Source: Dinoroseobacter sp. (lineage in GTDB: Bacteria > Pseudomonadota > Alphaproteobacteria > Rhodobacterales > Rhodobacteraceae). Taken from it: 64,000 nt of DNA. The position numbers were made by a program, and so were the translations under genes. How positions within the stretch are numbered: the stretch's first letter is position 1; each line of letters starts with the position of its first letter. The notes beneath the pieces are model-generated. The model saw only the letters and a program-made list of their open reading frames with translations. It was not told the DNA's origin and ran no database searches. Below are positions 15,554 to 24,052 of the stretch, in pieces. The stretch spans positions 62,001-126,000 of the forward strand of contig JASJAW010000012.1 in the NCBI GenBank assembly GCA_030066795.1, written 5' to 3'.

Positions 15554-16472
15554 GGTCGGTCCAGATCAGCGCTGCCTCCGGTGCGTGATGCGCGATCCAG
15601 CTGCCCAGCGGTGTTGCGTCCGTATCGTCGAGCGCACCGCGCCAGGTCGGGGTATAGCTTCCATGTCTCTTGGGGATACGCAGACGGGGAAGGCCACAGG
15701 TCTCCGCGTCCGGGATGCCGCGTCCGAAAATGACACCCAGCACAAATTCGCGTCCTTGCGGGCCTTGGGCGATGAGCGGGCTGCCGCTGTCCCCGTTGAC
15801 AATCCGACGGCCATCTTTGCGGACCGGTGGCAGTGTAAACAGCATGCAGGCGTTTTCTGTCCACGGTTGGACCGGACCTGTGCGGCGCGTGGGCTTTTCA
15901 TGAAAGGCGTTTTTGGCCTCGCCCCAACCGGAATGTCGCAACGGAAGGCTTTTCCAGTCGAACGGGTTCTGAGTCTCGCCGAGCCCAACGAGTACTGGGA
16001 GCGGGGTCGCAACCCCTGTAGGTACAGGTTGCTTGAGCCGGAGAAGCGCCATGTCTGCACAAAACGGCAGCACATAGTGCGTTGCGCGGATTCCAAGTCC
16101 GAAGCGGTCTTCGTTGGAGCCAAAACGGATGATCGGTTTGTGCTCTGTGCGGATGAGATGAAACTCCATCGGATTCTGCCAGGCTGGCTTGCGCTGCAAA
16201 TCCCGTTGTTGTGCGAGGCTGGAGCAGGGGAGCGATGTCTCTTCGGGAGCCTTGGTGACAATTCCGGCAACACAATGCGCAGCGGTCAGCACAATGCGCT
16301 CGGTAATCAACGCACCAGTACATCCGCCAATTCGTACGACCGCATTCGCTGAAGGGGTGTCGACATCGTCCCGCGTACGGTCCTGCGCTGACGCGGCGAG
16401 AGGCGAGGCTGAGATCATCAGTGCGCTCACAAGACCTGTCATGGCACACAAAAGACCAGTGTTTCTATCCAT
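15534..16472 (-). CDS. Secreted trypsin-like serine protease
   Basis: Exported chymotrypsin-fold protease of 312 aa. The signal peptide ends near ASPLAASA (about residue 28). The catalytic triad is visible: His in VLTAAHCV, Asp in ADMALLRL and Ser in NGDSGSPL. Several Cys residues can pair as in extracellular proteases. The start ATG at 16472 gives a proper signal peptide; the longer upstream frame overlaps nadD and is spurious. Its 3' end overlaps the end of the convergent MOSC gene by about 20 nt. Target unknown; periplasmic or extracellular. Confidence 0.9.
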   Translation of the reverse strand: MDRNTGLLCAMTGLVSALMISASPLAASAQDRTRDDVDTPSANAVVRIGGCTGALITERIVLTAAHCVAGIVTKAPEETSLPCSSLAQQRDLQRKPAWQNPMEFHLIRTEHKPIIRFGSNEDRFGLGIRATHYVLPFCADMALLRLKQPVPTGVATPLPVLVGLGETQNPFDWKSLPLRHSGWGEAKNAFHEKPTRRTGPVQPWTENACMLFTLPPVRKDGRRIVNGDSGSPLIAQGPQGREFVLGVIFGRGIPDAETCGLPRLRIPKRHGSYTPTWRGALDDTDATPLGSWIAHHAPEAALIWTDLSPQTR

Positions 16473-16587
16473 ATGGCGACCGTAACAGCCCTCGACAGTG
16501 TGTCGAGAGGCCATTGACAGCAGAGCGCTGGCCCGCGAAGGACACATTTGCGCGAGCTGCTGCCCAGAACCGGGGCAGGGAGGGAAG

Positions 16588-17187
16588 ATGAAGCGGACCG
16601 GTTGGCCAATTGCGCGGCCCGGACAGAGCATCGGATTGCTGGGCGGGTCGTTCGACCCGGCGCATGAGGGCCATGTCCATATCACGCGCGAGGCGTTGAA
16701 AAGGTTTGGTTTGGACCGAGTGTGGTGGTTGGTAACGCCCGGCAACCCGCTGAAGGCGCGACAGCCAGCACCTTTAAGCCGGCGACTGGCTGCAGCGCGA
16801 GATCTTATGTGGCATCCGCGGGTCGAAGTAACGCAATTGGAGGCGCAACTTGGCACGCTTTACACCGCGGAGACTCTGGAGGCTCTGCGCGAAGCCTACC
16901 CGGGTGTTCGGTTTGTTTGGCTGATGGGGGCGGATAATCTGGCCTCGTTCCACCAATGGGACCGCTGGAAAAGCATTCTTGGGACAGTGCCCGTTGGTGT
17001 GTTCGCCCGACCGGATGCGGCGATCGCTGCACTGACGTCGCCAGCGGCCCGCTGTTTTGCAGGGGCGCGTTTGCGCGGGCAGAATATAAGAGGTTTGGGG
17101 CGCGCAACTGCGCCGGCCTGGGCGTACGTGACCATTCCATTGATCAACGAAAGCTCTAGCGCGATCCGGGCCGCCGGGCGCTGGTAA
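16588..17187 (+). CDS. nadD: Nicotinate-nucleotide adenylyltransferase
   Basis: Enzyme of NAD synthesis (nicotinate mononucleotide + ATP to deamido-NAD), 199 aa. It carries the nucleotidyltransferase start [17 protein letters not shown] with the (H/T)xGH motif, the substrate region [27 protein letters not shown], and the C-terminal [10 protein letters not shown] matching the ISSTxIR signature. ATG at 16588 has GGGAGGG just upstream. It is divergent from the protease gene. The usual partner rsfS is not next to it. Confidence 0.95.
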   Translation: MKRTGWPIARPGQSIGLLGGSFDPAHEGHVHITREALKRFGLDRVWWLVTPGNPLKARQPAPLSRRLAAARDLMWHPRVEVTQLEAQLGTLYTAETLEALREAYPGVRFVWLMGADNLASFHQWDRWKSILGTVPVGVFARPDAAIAALTSPAARCFAGARLRGQNIRGLGRATAPAWAYVTIPLINESSSAIRAAGRW

Positions 17188-17190
17188 TGC

Positions 17191-17370
17191 TTAGCGGCCT
17201 CTGGGCCCGAAAATCAGCCAGGCGATGAAGCCGAGAAAAGGTAAGAAAAACAGAACGACAGACCAAACGATCTTCGCCCCGGTTGTCGCGCTGCTGTTCC
17301 AGATATTATAGGCTGCATAGAGCGCCAACCCTATTGCAAGGAGGCCAAAAAGGCCAAGTTGGGTTGTCAT
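17191..17370 (-). CDS. Small membrane protein with PLDc_N-like domain
   Basis: A 59-aa protein with two hydrophobic helices (about residues 6-26 and 34-54) separated by a short polar loop, ending FGPRGR. The pattern VWSVVLFFLPFLGFIAWLIF matches the phospholipase-D-nuclease N-terminal (PLDc_N) family of short membrane proteins. The ATG at 17370 is about 8 nt after GAAAGG; the GTG three codons earlier lies too close to that site. Function unknown. It precedes a 21-aa hydrophobic frame on the same strand. Confidence 0.8.
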   Translation of the reverse strand: MTTQLGLFGLLAIGLALYAAYNIWNSSATTGAKIVWSVVLFFLPFLGFIAWLIFGPRGR

Positions 17371-17410
17371 GGTTCGCACCCCTTTCAGTAGGCGCCAGCG
17401 TGGTTTTGGG

Positions 17411-17476
17411 TCACCCGGAGGTGATGAGGAACAGGTCCGCGACGACCATCAGCAGGACAAGTATGCCGAATTCCAT
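17411..17476 (-). CDS. Possible 21-aa transmembrane micro-protein
   Basis: The frame encodes MEFGILVLLMVVADLFLITS plus Gly, essentially one transmembrane helix with a central Asp. CGGAG lies 8 nt before the ATG. It sits 40 nt upstream of the PLDc_N-like small membrane gene on the same strand, so both could be on one transcript. No homologue recalled; only the frame, the ribosome site and the composition support it. Confidence 0.4.
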   Translation of the reverse strand: MEFGILVLLMVVADLFLITSG

Positions 17477-17499
17477 TGATCGCGCTCCGTAAATGAGTT

Positions 17500-17922
17500 T
17501 CAGAGAGTCAAGTGACGTGCGCGGGCCCCGCGCTCGATTGCAGCAGCTGCCAATCGATCAATATTCAGTTGGTAGCGAATTTCGGCAAGCATTTCCAACT
17601 CTGTATCGCGCAGCTTGCCATCAGCTGCCGCCACGTCACAGGCAAGTGCATAGGCGGTTTCAGGCAGGTGCTCCGGCAAGGCCTCCTTGATAAGCCCAAA
17701 TAGGGCGTCGAGACCGTCTTCCTCGGCGAATAGATCGAAAACGATCTGACTGGTTTGACGCATGCGGTCGATATCGTATCCACCGAACACAGGGAGATGG
17801 TTCACGATCTGCTCAATCGACAACAATTCGGACGTTCTGATCGTCTCGTCCGAGGCGGACACCGCAACCATGAGCGCGACGAGGGCGTCCTGCGGAGAAA
17901 GAGCGGTGTCTGTCGGGGCCAT
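17500..17922 (-). CDS. TerB-family protein, second copy
   Basis: A 140-aa acidic helical protein with the TerB pattern: ALMVAVSASDETIRTSELLS near residue 15 and ACDVAAADGKLRDTELEMLA near residue 94, the latter with the typical A-D-G/E turn. It resembles the gene at 8312 only in fold-level pattern, not closely in sequence. It stands alone between the micro-ORF and lysK; a GGAAG site precedes the ATG. Function unknown. Confidence 0.8.
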   Translation of the reverse strand: MAPTDTALSPQDALVALMVAVSASDETIRTSELLSIEQIVNHLPVFGGYDIDRMRQTSQIVFDLFAEEDGLDALFGLIKEALPEHLPETAYALACDVAAADGKLRDTELEMLAEIRYQLNIDRLAAAAIERGARARHLTL

Positions 17923-18040
17923 GTCACTTCCTTTAATAACGTGTCACTACCCGTAAATATTGACCTCCAGCCCGCCCCGCAATAGCTAGCGCGGCACGCA
18001 CGCTGCACGGGGCGGCGTGTGGCTAAGAAAGATCTTTGAA

Positions 18041-19618
18041 ATGTCTGAACTGCGCGAACTCGCGATGTCGTCCAAAGCCTGGCCCTTTGAGGAAGCGCGC
18101 CGGGTATTGAAACGCTACGCAAAAGGCGCGCCTGAGAAGGGCTATGTGCTTTTTCAAACCGGCTATGGACCATCGGGTCTGCCGCATATCGGCACTTTCG
18201 GTGAGGTTGCCCGCACGACCATGGTGCGCCGCGCTTTCGAAGCGATCTCGGACATTCCGACCAAGCTGATCTGTTTCTCGGATGATATGGATGGTTTCCG
18301 CAAGGTCCCAGGCAATGTCCCGATGCAAGAGGAACTGAAAGAAGATCTCAACCTGCCACTGACCAAAGTGCGCGATCCCTTTGGCACGCATGAGGGCTTC
18401 GCCCAGCACAACAACGCGCGGCTATGTGAATTCCTTGATAGTTTTGGCTTCGAGTACGAGTTCGCCAGCGCGACGGACTATTACACCTCAGGCCGCTTCG
18501 ACGAGATGTTGCTGGTGGCGTTGGAGCGGTTCGATAAGATCATGGAAATCATGTTGCCGACGCTCGGCGAGGAGCGCCGCGCAACTTATAGCCCATTCCT
18601 GCCAGTTTCGCCCAAAACCGGACATGTGCTGCAGGTGCCGACGCTGGAGCGGAATATAGCAGCGGGCACGATCGTCTATGAAGAACCGGATGGGGAGCGG
18701 ATGGAGGTGCCGGTCACGGGCGGCCATGTGAAATTACAGTGGAAGCCTGACTGGGCGTTGCGCTGGGCCGCATTGGGTGTGGATTATGAGATGTCGGGCA
18801 AGGACCTAATCGATAGTGTGACGCAATCGACAAAAATCTGTCGCGCGTTGGGCCAGCGCCCGCCAGAGTCATTATCCTATGAATTGTTCAACGATGAGCA
18901 GGGGCAGAAAATCTCGAAATCAAAGGGCAATGGGCTCAGCATGGAAGAGTGGCTCACCTATGCCGCGCCCGAAAGTCTGTCCTACTTCATGTACCAAAAG
19001 CCTAAGACAGCGAAGCGCTTGTACTTTGACGTGATCCCGAAAGCGGTGGACGAGTATCACCAGCAACTGCGCGCTTTCCCGGATCAGGAGTTAAAGGCGC
19101 AACTGAACAACCCCGTTTATCATGTACACGGCGGGGACGTTCCAGAATCCAACCTCGTCGTGCCGTTCTCAATGCTGCTAAACCTCGCGTCCGTTGCATC
19201 TGCCCACGACAAAACCGCGCTTTGGGGGTTCATTCAGCGATACGCGCCCGAGGCGTCGCCCGAGACACATCCGGACCTCGACGCTGCTGCTGGTTATGCG
19301 GTGCGGTATTACGAAGACTTCGTTGCCCCGGCAAAAACCTACCGGCTGCCTACTGAGCCGGAGCGGGAAGCGCTGGAGGACTTGCGCGGACGGCTTTCTG
19401 CATGGGAGGGCGGTCTGGATGCCGAAGCGCTGCAATCGGAAGTTTTTGCGGCGGGGCGTGAGCGATTTGACCCGCTGCGCGGCTGGTTCACCGCACTTTA
19501 CGAGGTCTTACTTGGAGCATCCCAAGGCCCGCGCTTCGGGGGGTTCATCGCACTTTACGGTGTGGACGAAACCGTCGCCCTGATCGACAGAGCGCTCGCT
19601 GGAGAGCTAGCCGCCTGA
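18041..19618 (+). CDS. lysK: Lysyl-tRNA synthetase, class I
   Basis: Charges tRNA-Lys with lysine in the cytoplasm; 525 aa, full length for class I LysRS. The HIGH motif appears as PHIGTFGE near residue 50 and the KMSKS motif as KISKSKG near residue 285, in the proper order for a Rossmann-fold class I enzyme. Alphaproteobacteria commonly use this class I form instead of LysS, which supports the proposed affiliation. ATG at 18041 is preceded by AAGAAAG at a suitable distance; an in-frame GTG eight codons earlier has none. Monocistronic in appearance. Confidence 0.96.
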   Translation: MSELRELAMSSKAWPFEEARRVLKRYAKGAPEKGYVLFQTGYGPSGLPHIGTFGEVARTTMVRRAFEAISDIPTKLICFSDDMDGFRKVPGNVPMQEELKEDLNLPLTKVRDPFGTHEGFAQHNNARLCEFLDSFGFEYEFASATDYYTSGRFDEMLLVALERFDKIMEIMLPTLGEERRATYSPFLPVSPKTGHVLQVPTLERNIAAGTIVYEEPDGERMEVPVTGGHVKLQWKPDWALRWAALGVDYEMSGKDLIDSVTQSTKICRALGQRPPESLSYELFNDEQGQKISKSKGNGLSMEEWLTYAAPESLSYFMYQKPKTAKRLYFDVIPKAVDEYHQQLRAFPDQELKAQLNNPVYHVHGGDVPESNLVVPFSMLLNLASVASAHDKTALWGFIQRYAPEASPETHPDLDAAAGYAVRYYEDFVAPAKTYRLPTEPEREALEDLRGRLSAWEGGLDAEALQSEVFAAGRERFDPLRGWFTALYEVLLGASQGPRFGGFIALYGVDETVALIDRALAGELAA

Positions 19619-19673
19619 TTTGACCCTTCTGGTGAGCGAATTATCTGTTCGGAATCGCTCCGGAGGACCCCAG

Positions 19674-20078
19674 ATGATCAGACGGCTTTTCCTGGCACTA
19701 TCCGTTGTTTGGGCGGCAAGCGTCGCGCAGGCCGACGACGCGGCCGATATCCAAGCAACGATCGGTGCCCAAATCGAAGCGTTCAAAGCAGACGATTTCG
19801 CCGAGGCATTCACCTATGCCTCGCCGATGATTCAGTCGATGTTCGGCTCGTCGGAACGTTTCGGTGTGATGGTCCGCAATGGCTATCCGATGGTCTGGCG
19901 TCCTGCCGAAGTGCAGTATCTTAGTCTCGAGGAGCGTGGTGGCAGCCTTTACCAAAAGGTGTTGGTGCGGGACCTGCAGGGTGGCCGGCATGTTCTTGAG
20001 TATCAGATGATAAAAAACATGGCGGGATGGCGGATTAATGGCGTCCGCTTGGTACGGGATCCGAGTGTTGGCGTTTAG
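19674..20078 (+). CDS. Secreted DUF4864 protein
   Basis: A 134-aa exported protein. A signal peptide (MIRRLFLALSVVWAASVAQA) is followed by a compact domain starting DIQATIGAQIEAFKADDFAEA, with FTYASPMIQSMFGSSERFG and YLSLEERGG, matching the DUF4864 pattern common in Rhodobacterales. The fold resembles NTF2-like proteins. ATG at 19674 follows CGGAGGA at 8 nt. Located just after lysK, 55 nt apart; function unknown. Confidence 0.82.
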   Translation: MIRRLFLALSVVWAASVAQADDAADIQATIGAQIEAFKADDFAEAFTYASPMIQSMFGSSERFGVMVRNGYPMVWRPAEVQYLSLEERGGSLYQKVLVRDLQGGRHVLEYQMIKNMAGWRINGVRLVRDPSVGV

Positions 20079-20159
20079 CGATCCGCAACGGCACTTTCGC
20101 GCATTGTACGCTTAGCGCAACACTCGCTTGAGGGGCCGCAACTTGGCTGAACAAAAGTA

Positions 20160-20765
20160 CTACGGTTTTCTCTGCCGGACCAGTCGTGCCCAGGCTTTGC
20201 GCTCGATGATTACATGCAGCGTCGCGGCAAAAATCACTGCCCCCAGAAGTAGCTTGGTAAGGGGATGCATCGTCCCTTCGATCATTGCGGCATGCAGGAT
20301 CGTACCGCTCACAATCAAAATCGCGCATGCTGTATGCGCGATGCGCCAGACGTGTAGTTGAGGACGCCCATGAACGCGCCAGAGTCCTAAGGCTGCGCTG
20401 ACAAAAACTGCCCACATTGCCAGTGCTCCCCAAATGCCGAAAGGGGCCGGAGACCGGAATAGGAGAACGTCGATCACATCGGGGGGACTTGTAATCCAGA
20501 GGCCGGCCACATGGAGGACGACGGCAGTGACGACGAGCACGCCGATCCAAAGATGCAGTCGCCGATTATCAGATGCCCGAATGCCGGGCAAGCGTCCACC
20601 AATCAGCAGTGGCTGGAGAAGCATGAGCGCCATGCCAACGATCCCCGCGAACCCGGCCGCGATATAGATCGGCTCTCGCCATGCCAAAAGGGGACTGAAA
20701 GCTGCGGCGATGATAGGCACAGCAATGGCGGTGCAGAGTGCCGCCCAGATCAGAAGCGCCCTCAT
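20160..20765 (-). CDS. Ferric-reductase/cytochrome b561-like membrane protein
   Basis: Polytopic inner-membrane protein of 201 aa with six hydrophobic helices. His residues lie in adjacent helices in positions usable as haem ligands: RRLHLWIGVL, VVLHVAGLW, VWRIAHTACA, GTILHAAMIEG and TLHVIIERK. This fits the ferric-reductase-like transmembrane or cytochrome b561 superfamily. It starts 16 nt downstream of the Tat-secreted protein gene on the same strand, so the two probably form an operon in which electrons cross the membrane to or from the exported partner. That partnership is inference. Confidence 0.75.
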   Translation of the reverse strand: MRALLIWAALCTAIAVPIIAAAFSPLLAWREPIYIAAGFAGIVGMALMLLQPLLIGGRLPGIRASDNRRLHLWIGVLVVTAVVLHVAGLWITSPPDVIDVLLFRSPAPFGIWGALAMWAVFVSAALGLWRVHGRPQLHVWRIAHTACAILIVSGTILHAAMIEGTMHPLTKLLLGAVIFAATLHVIIERKAWARLVRQRKP

Positions 20766-20781
20766 ATAAACGGATCAAAGA

Positions 20782-21261
20782 TTAGGTTGGCTCGAGTACG
20801 AAATGGGCTGCCAGAGTAGTGTCACTTGAGCTGGCCATTAAGGGGCGCAAGAAAACGGTTTTAAACTCTCCACTGTCATAGGCGAGGTGACCATGCGCCT
20901 GACCGAACGCGGGGACAATCTGAGGCATCTCGAGGCGAAACTCACCATTTGCGTTGGTCAGTGTTGCGCCATGGCTATGCGCATCTCGCTCATGTCCCTC
21001 AGTCGTATGGGCCCAGATTTGAACACGCTGCCCTGCCAAAGGCGCACCATCGCCTGCACGGCGGACGGTACCCGTCATCCAGAACCCGCCTCCGCCGATA
21101 CGCTCGACGATCGGTGCGCCGGGGCGATAGTTGTTCGACCCTCCGCGCATCGATGCGGTTGGAGCCACACCTTTTGCTCGGGCAGGTACAACCAGACCAC
21201 TGGTCGCTGCGGCGGCGCTTGCGATTAGAACGGAGCGGCGGGAAAGAAGGCGGTTGGTCAT
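20782..21261 (-). CDS. Tat-exported intradiol-dioxygenase-like protein
   Basis: A 159-aa exported protein. The twin-arginine signal LLSRRSVLIASAAAATSGLV is followed by a beta-sandwich region resembling intradiol ring-cleavage dioxygenases: VQIWAHTTEG (the VxVWHA strand), TLTNANGEFRLEMPQ (the TDxxGxY strand) and FGQAHGHLAY (the RPxHIHF strand). The two iron-ligating Tyr of true intradiol enzymes are not in place, though a His-rich cluster remains. It may be a non-catalytic or metal-binding relative. It is the first gene of a two-gene operon with the cytochrome-b561-like gene. Confidence 0.7.
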   Translation of the reverse strand: MTNRLLSRRSVLIASAAAATSGLVVPARAKGVAPTASMRGGSNNYRPGAPIVERIGGGGFWMTGTVRRAGDGAPLAGQRVQIWAHTTEGHERDAHSHGATLTNANGEFRLEMPQIVPAFGQAHGHLAYDSGEFKTVFLRPLMASSSDTTLAAHFVLEPT

Positions 21262-21445
21262 TCGTCAGTCTCCTGTGGGCCGTGATTTATTCAGCAGTCC
21301 GTTGGGGCTTGCCAAACAGTATAGCGCAACTGCGAGTGTTTCCGATCCTAATAACGGACCTTCGTGGTATGAAGAAAGCTCAAAGCTGTGTGATCGCGGA
21401 CTACAGAGGACGCGGCGTAAGTGGCAAAAACACTGCGTCTTGCGG

Positions 21446-22948
21446 CTAGGCCAAAAGCCCTCTGGTCCAATTCAGCAATAGATCGTTTTGGAGCTTTCGT
21501 GCGCGACGGGCCCACGCGCGACCACCTTCCGGCCGCTCCCGTTGTGCACGGGTCAGAAGCGCGCGCCGATCCAGATCGGCGGACATAATCGCAAAGGCAT
21601 AGCGTCGTCCAGAGGGGGACACAATATAGCCTCCAAGGGCAGACACAAAGTTTAGCGTGCCGGTCTTTGCGAAGATCGCGGTGGGTGACGATGCTAGCCG
21701 GTTGCCTTGGCTGTCGCGCAAGGTGACTGGCTTCAACAGCGGACCAAGGTCTTTGATTGCTCCATCAAGCGTAAGCGCGGTCGCCAAGTCCTTTGCGGAT
21801 ATCCTGGTCGAGTCGCCGAGGCCGGAATGGTCGGCAATGACCATCTCAGCGGGAGCGGGCATTTGAGCCGCAAACCAGCTGGCCATAGCGCGCCCGGATG
21901 CCGACAGGCTGTCGGGCGCGATGCCAAGACTTTGTGTTGCCGTGAGACCGACGCACTCTGCTGTCAGATTGGTGGAGTATTTGAGCATGCCGCGCAGGAT
22001 CGTGGGCAATGGATCACTATTGCGGTCGGTGATCACCCGGGTTGCGGGTATCTCGGCGGGCAGGCTTTGAGCGAGTTGTAAGGTCACGCCATGCTTGGCA
22101 GCCAAAGTGCGGAACACGTCTGCCGCGTATCCATCCGGGTCCCTTACAGGAAGCCAGCGACCGCCCTCGCGCCCAAGCGCGCCGCGCGCAACTGTCCAAT
22201 GATCGTGGCCCTCGCGCCGCTCGTAGGTATAGATCGGAGTTTGGCGCGACTGAACGGACATCGACGACACACGTACCTGCGGACGCAGAGAACCTGACCG
22301 CGCATCCATGGAAACCGCGTAGTCGTTGCCCTGTCGTTTCCATTCAAAGTAGACGCGGTTGAAGTTCAGGTTGAGCCCGGCAATCGCTGGGTTGTAGCCC
22401 AAATGATCCGGCTGCCCTGGATCAATCGATTTCAGGTCAGGAAGATGGCTGCCGTCATAGTAGAAAGCGCCAGCAACCGCGCTTATTCCCGCGTCCGGGA
22501 GCGCGCGCGCGAGCTCGTCGAGAGCATTTGTGTCAAGTGTAGGGTCGCCCCGACCCACCAGGATTAGATCGCCTTTCAGGACGCCGTTTTCTACAGGGCC
22601 CGTTGCAAGGAGCTGCGTTTTGAAACGGTATCCCGATCCCAGCGTGCGCAACGCATAAAGCGCGGTGAGGGCTTTGGTCGTCGACGCGGGCGGGAGTTTC
22701 AGAGCTGGCGCAAAGCTGTCCTGAATCTCGCCGGTGTCGAGGTCTATCAGGGCAGCGGTGGTGGCCCCTTTGATCTTGGCACGCGCGACCAGATCAGCTG
22801 TGTTAGGCAGGCTACGCTGCAGGCCGCCCATCGGCCGCGCCCGAGGGGCAGGGCTGGTTGTTGGCGCATTCGCCAGTGCCGGGCCAGCCGTGCTGGCCGC
22901 CAAACCGGCAAGAAGAGTGCGCCTAGAGAGATACAGCGGTCTGCTCAT
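21446..22948 (-). CDS. dacB: D-alanyl-D-alanine carboxypeptidase/endopeptidase (PBP4 type)
   Basis: Periplasmic peptidoglycan hydrolase of peptidase family S13, 500 aa. A Tat-like signal (LSRRTLLAGLAAS) starts the protein. The three active-site motifs are present in order: STTK (about residue 89, nucleophile Ser and Lys), a YSTN motif near residue 327, and KTGTLN near residue 427. The long insert between the first two motifs is the S13-specific domain. It trims cross-links in the sacculus. No operon partner is evident; the divergent DMT transporter is about 100 nt away. Confidence 0.93.
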   Translation of the reverse strand: MSRPLYLSRRTLLAGLAASTAGPALANAPTTSPAPRARPMGGLQRSLPNTADLVARAKIKGATTAALIDLDTGEIQDSFAPALKLPPASTTKALTALYALRTLGSGYRFKTQLLATGPVENGVLKGDLILVGRGDPTLDTNALDELARALPDAGISAVAGAFYYDGSHLPDLKSIDPGQPDHLGYNPAIAGLNLNFNRVYFEWKRQGNDYAVSMDARSGSLRPQVRVSSMSVQSRQTPIYTYERREGHDHWTVARGALGREGGRWLPVRDPDGYAADVFRTLAAKHGVTLQLAQSLPAEIPATRVITDRNSDPLPTILRGMLKYSTNLTAECVGLTATQSLGIAPDSLSASGRAMASWFAAQMPAPAEMVIADHSGLGDSTRISAKDLATALTLDGAIKDLGPLLKPVTLRDSQGNRLASSPTAIFAKTGTLNFVSALGGYIVSPSGRRYAFAIMSADLDRRALLTRAQRERPEGGRAWARRARKLQNDLLLNWTRGLLA

Positions 22949-23049
22949 GCGCGTACTAAACCGCAGACCTGTGGCAGGAACAAGGCGGGTGCTTGTTCCG
23001 GCGGGTTCTCGGGGCTAAGGCTGAGCGGATTGTTGCAAAAGGCACGCGC

Positions 23050-23880
23050 ATGGCCCTGACGGTTCTGATCATGCTTTTGGCCATGAGCCTAATACCGTTG
23101 GGCGATACAGCGGGAAAACTCTTGACCCAAGCCGGTGTTGCGCCTGTTTTCGTGGGGTGGAGCCGCTTTGTGATTGGCGCAGTTCTGATTGCGCCTTTTT
23201 CGGCGCACATATTGCAACCAAGCCTGTTAGCTGACTGGCGTATCTGGTTCCGCGGGACATTAATTGTCTGCGGCATAGCGTCGATCCTCACGGCGCTGCA
23301 AACCGAGCCGATCGCCAATGTGTTTGGCGCCTTTTTTGTAGGGCCGATCCTATCCTATTTTCTGTCTTGCTGGTTGCTGGGAGAGCGGTGGAGCTGGGCC
23401 CGCGCTGCCCTTCTTTTGGCCGGTTTCTGCGGTGTGCTCTTGGTGGTCAAGCCCGGGTTCGGAATGACGCCCGGGCTAGCATTCGCTGTTCTGGCAGGCA
23501 TTTTCTACGGGCTTTATCTGGTTGCCAGCCGATGGTTAGCCGATGTGGCGCGCCCGCGTGCATTATTACTGTCACAGCTTTTGGTAGGAGCGGTGATTTT
23601 GGCTCCCTTTGGCCTCAGCGCCCTCCCGCCGATGTCTTTAGACGTCGCGTGGTTAGTTGTATTGAGCGGCGCCGCGTCGATGCTTGGCAATTTTCTCTTG
23701 ATCATCGCGTATCGACGCGCCGAAGCGGGAACGCTGGCTCCGTTTGTGTACTTCCAACTCGTTGCCGCGACTGCGCTAGGCTGGTTTGTCTTTGGGGATT
23801 TCCCGGATTTTCTTACAGGTGTTGGGCTTGCGATACTCATATGTGCCGGGCTTAGCACGCTAGCGTTGCGTCGAGGCTAA
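23050..23880 (+). CDS. EamA/DMT-superfamily permease
   Basis: Inner-membrane exporter-type protein of 276 aa with ten predicted helices and two tandem EamA repeats (residues about 8-135 and 145-270). The hallmark R-F-xxG segment WSRFVIGAVLIAP and the mid-repeat glycine-rich helices are seen. Such proteins move amino acids, metabolites or nucleotide derivatives; substrate unknown. The ATG at 23050 is chosen; longer frames upstream have no ribosome site. It is divergent from dacB. Confidence 0.87.
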   Translation: MALTVLIMLLAMSLIPLGDTAGKLLTQAGVAPVFVGWSRFVIGAVLIAPFSAHILQPSLLADWRIWFRGTLIVCGIASILTALQTEPIANVFGAFFVGPILSYFLSCWLLGERWSWARAALLLAGFCGVLLVVKPGFGMTPGLAFAVLAGIFYGLYLVASRWLADVARPRALLLSQLLVGAVILAPFGLSALPPMSLDVAWLVVLSGAASMLGNFLLIIAYRRAEAGTLAPFVYFQLVAATALGWFVFGDFPDFLTGVGLAILICAGLSTLALRRG

Positions 23881-24052
23881 GCCTGCGCGCGTGCCGGTCA
23901 AACGCATTTAACCATCCAGTCCTAGGGTTTCATACAAGCCGGCCACAGCCGGTGTTTTCCTGACAGAGCAAATCCAAGGTGTGTTGATGCGCTGTCCTGC
24001 GCTCCGCCCCTGTTCCTGCCTGTCGCTCTCTGTATGCGAAAAGGGGTTTTGG

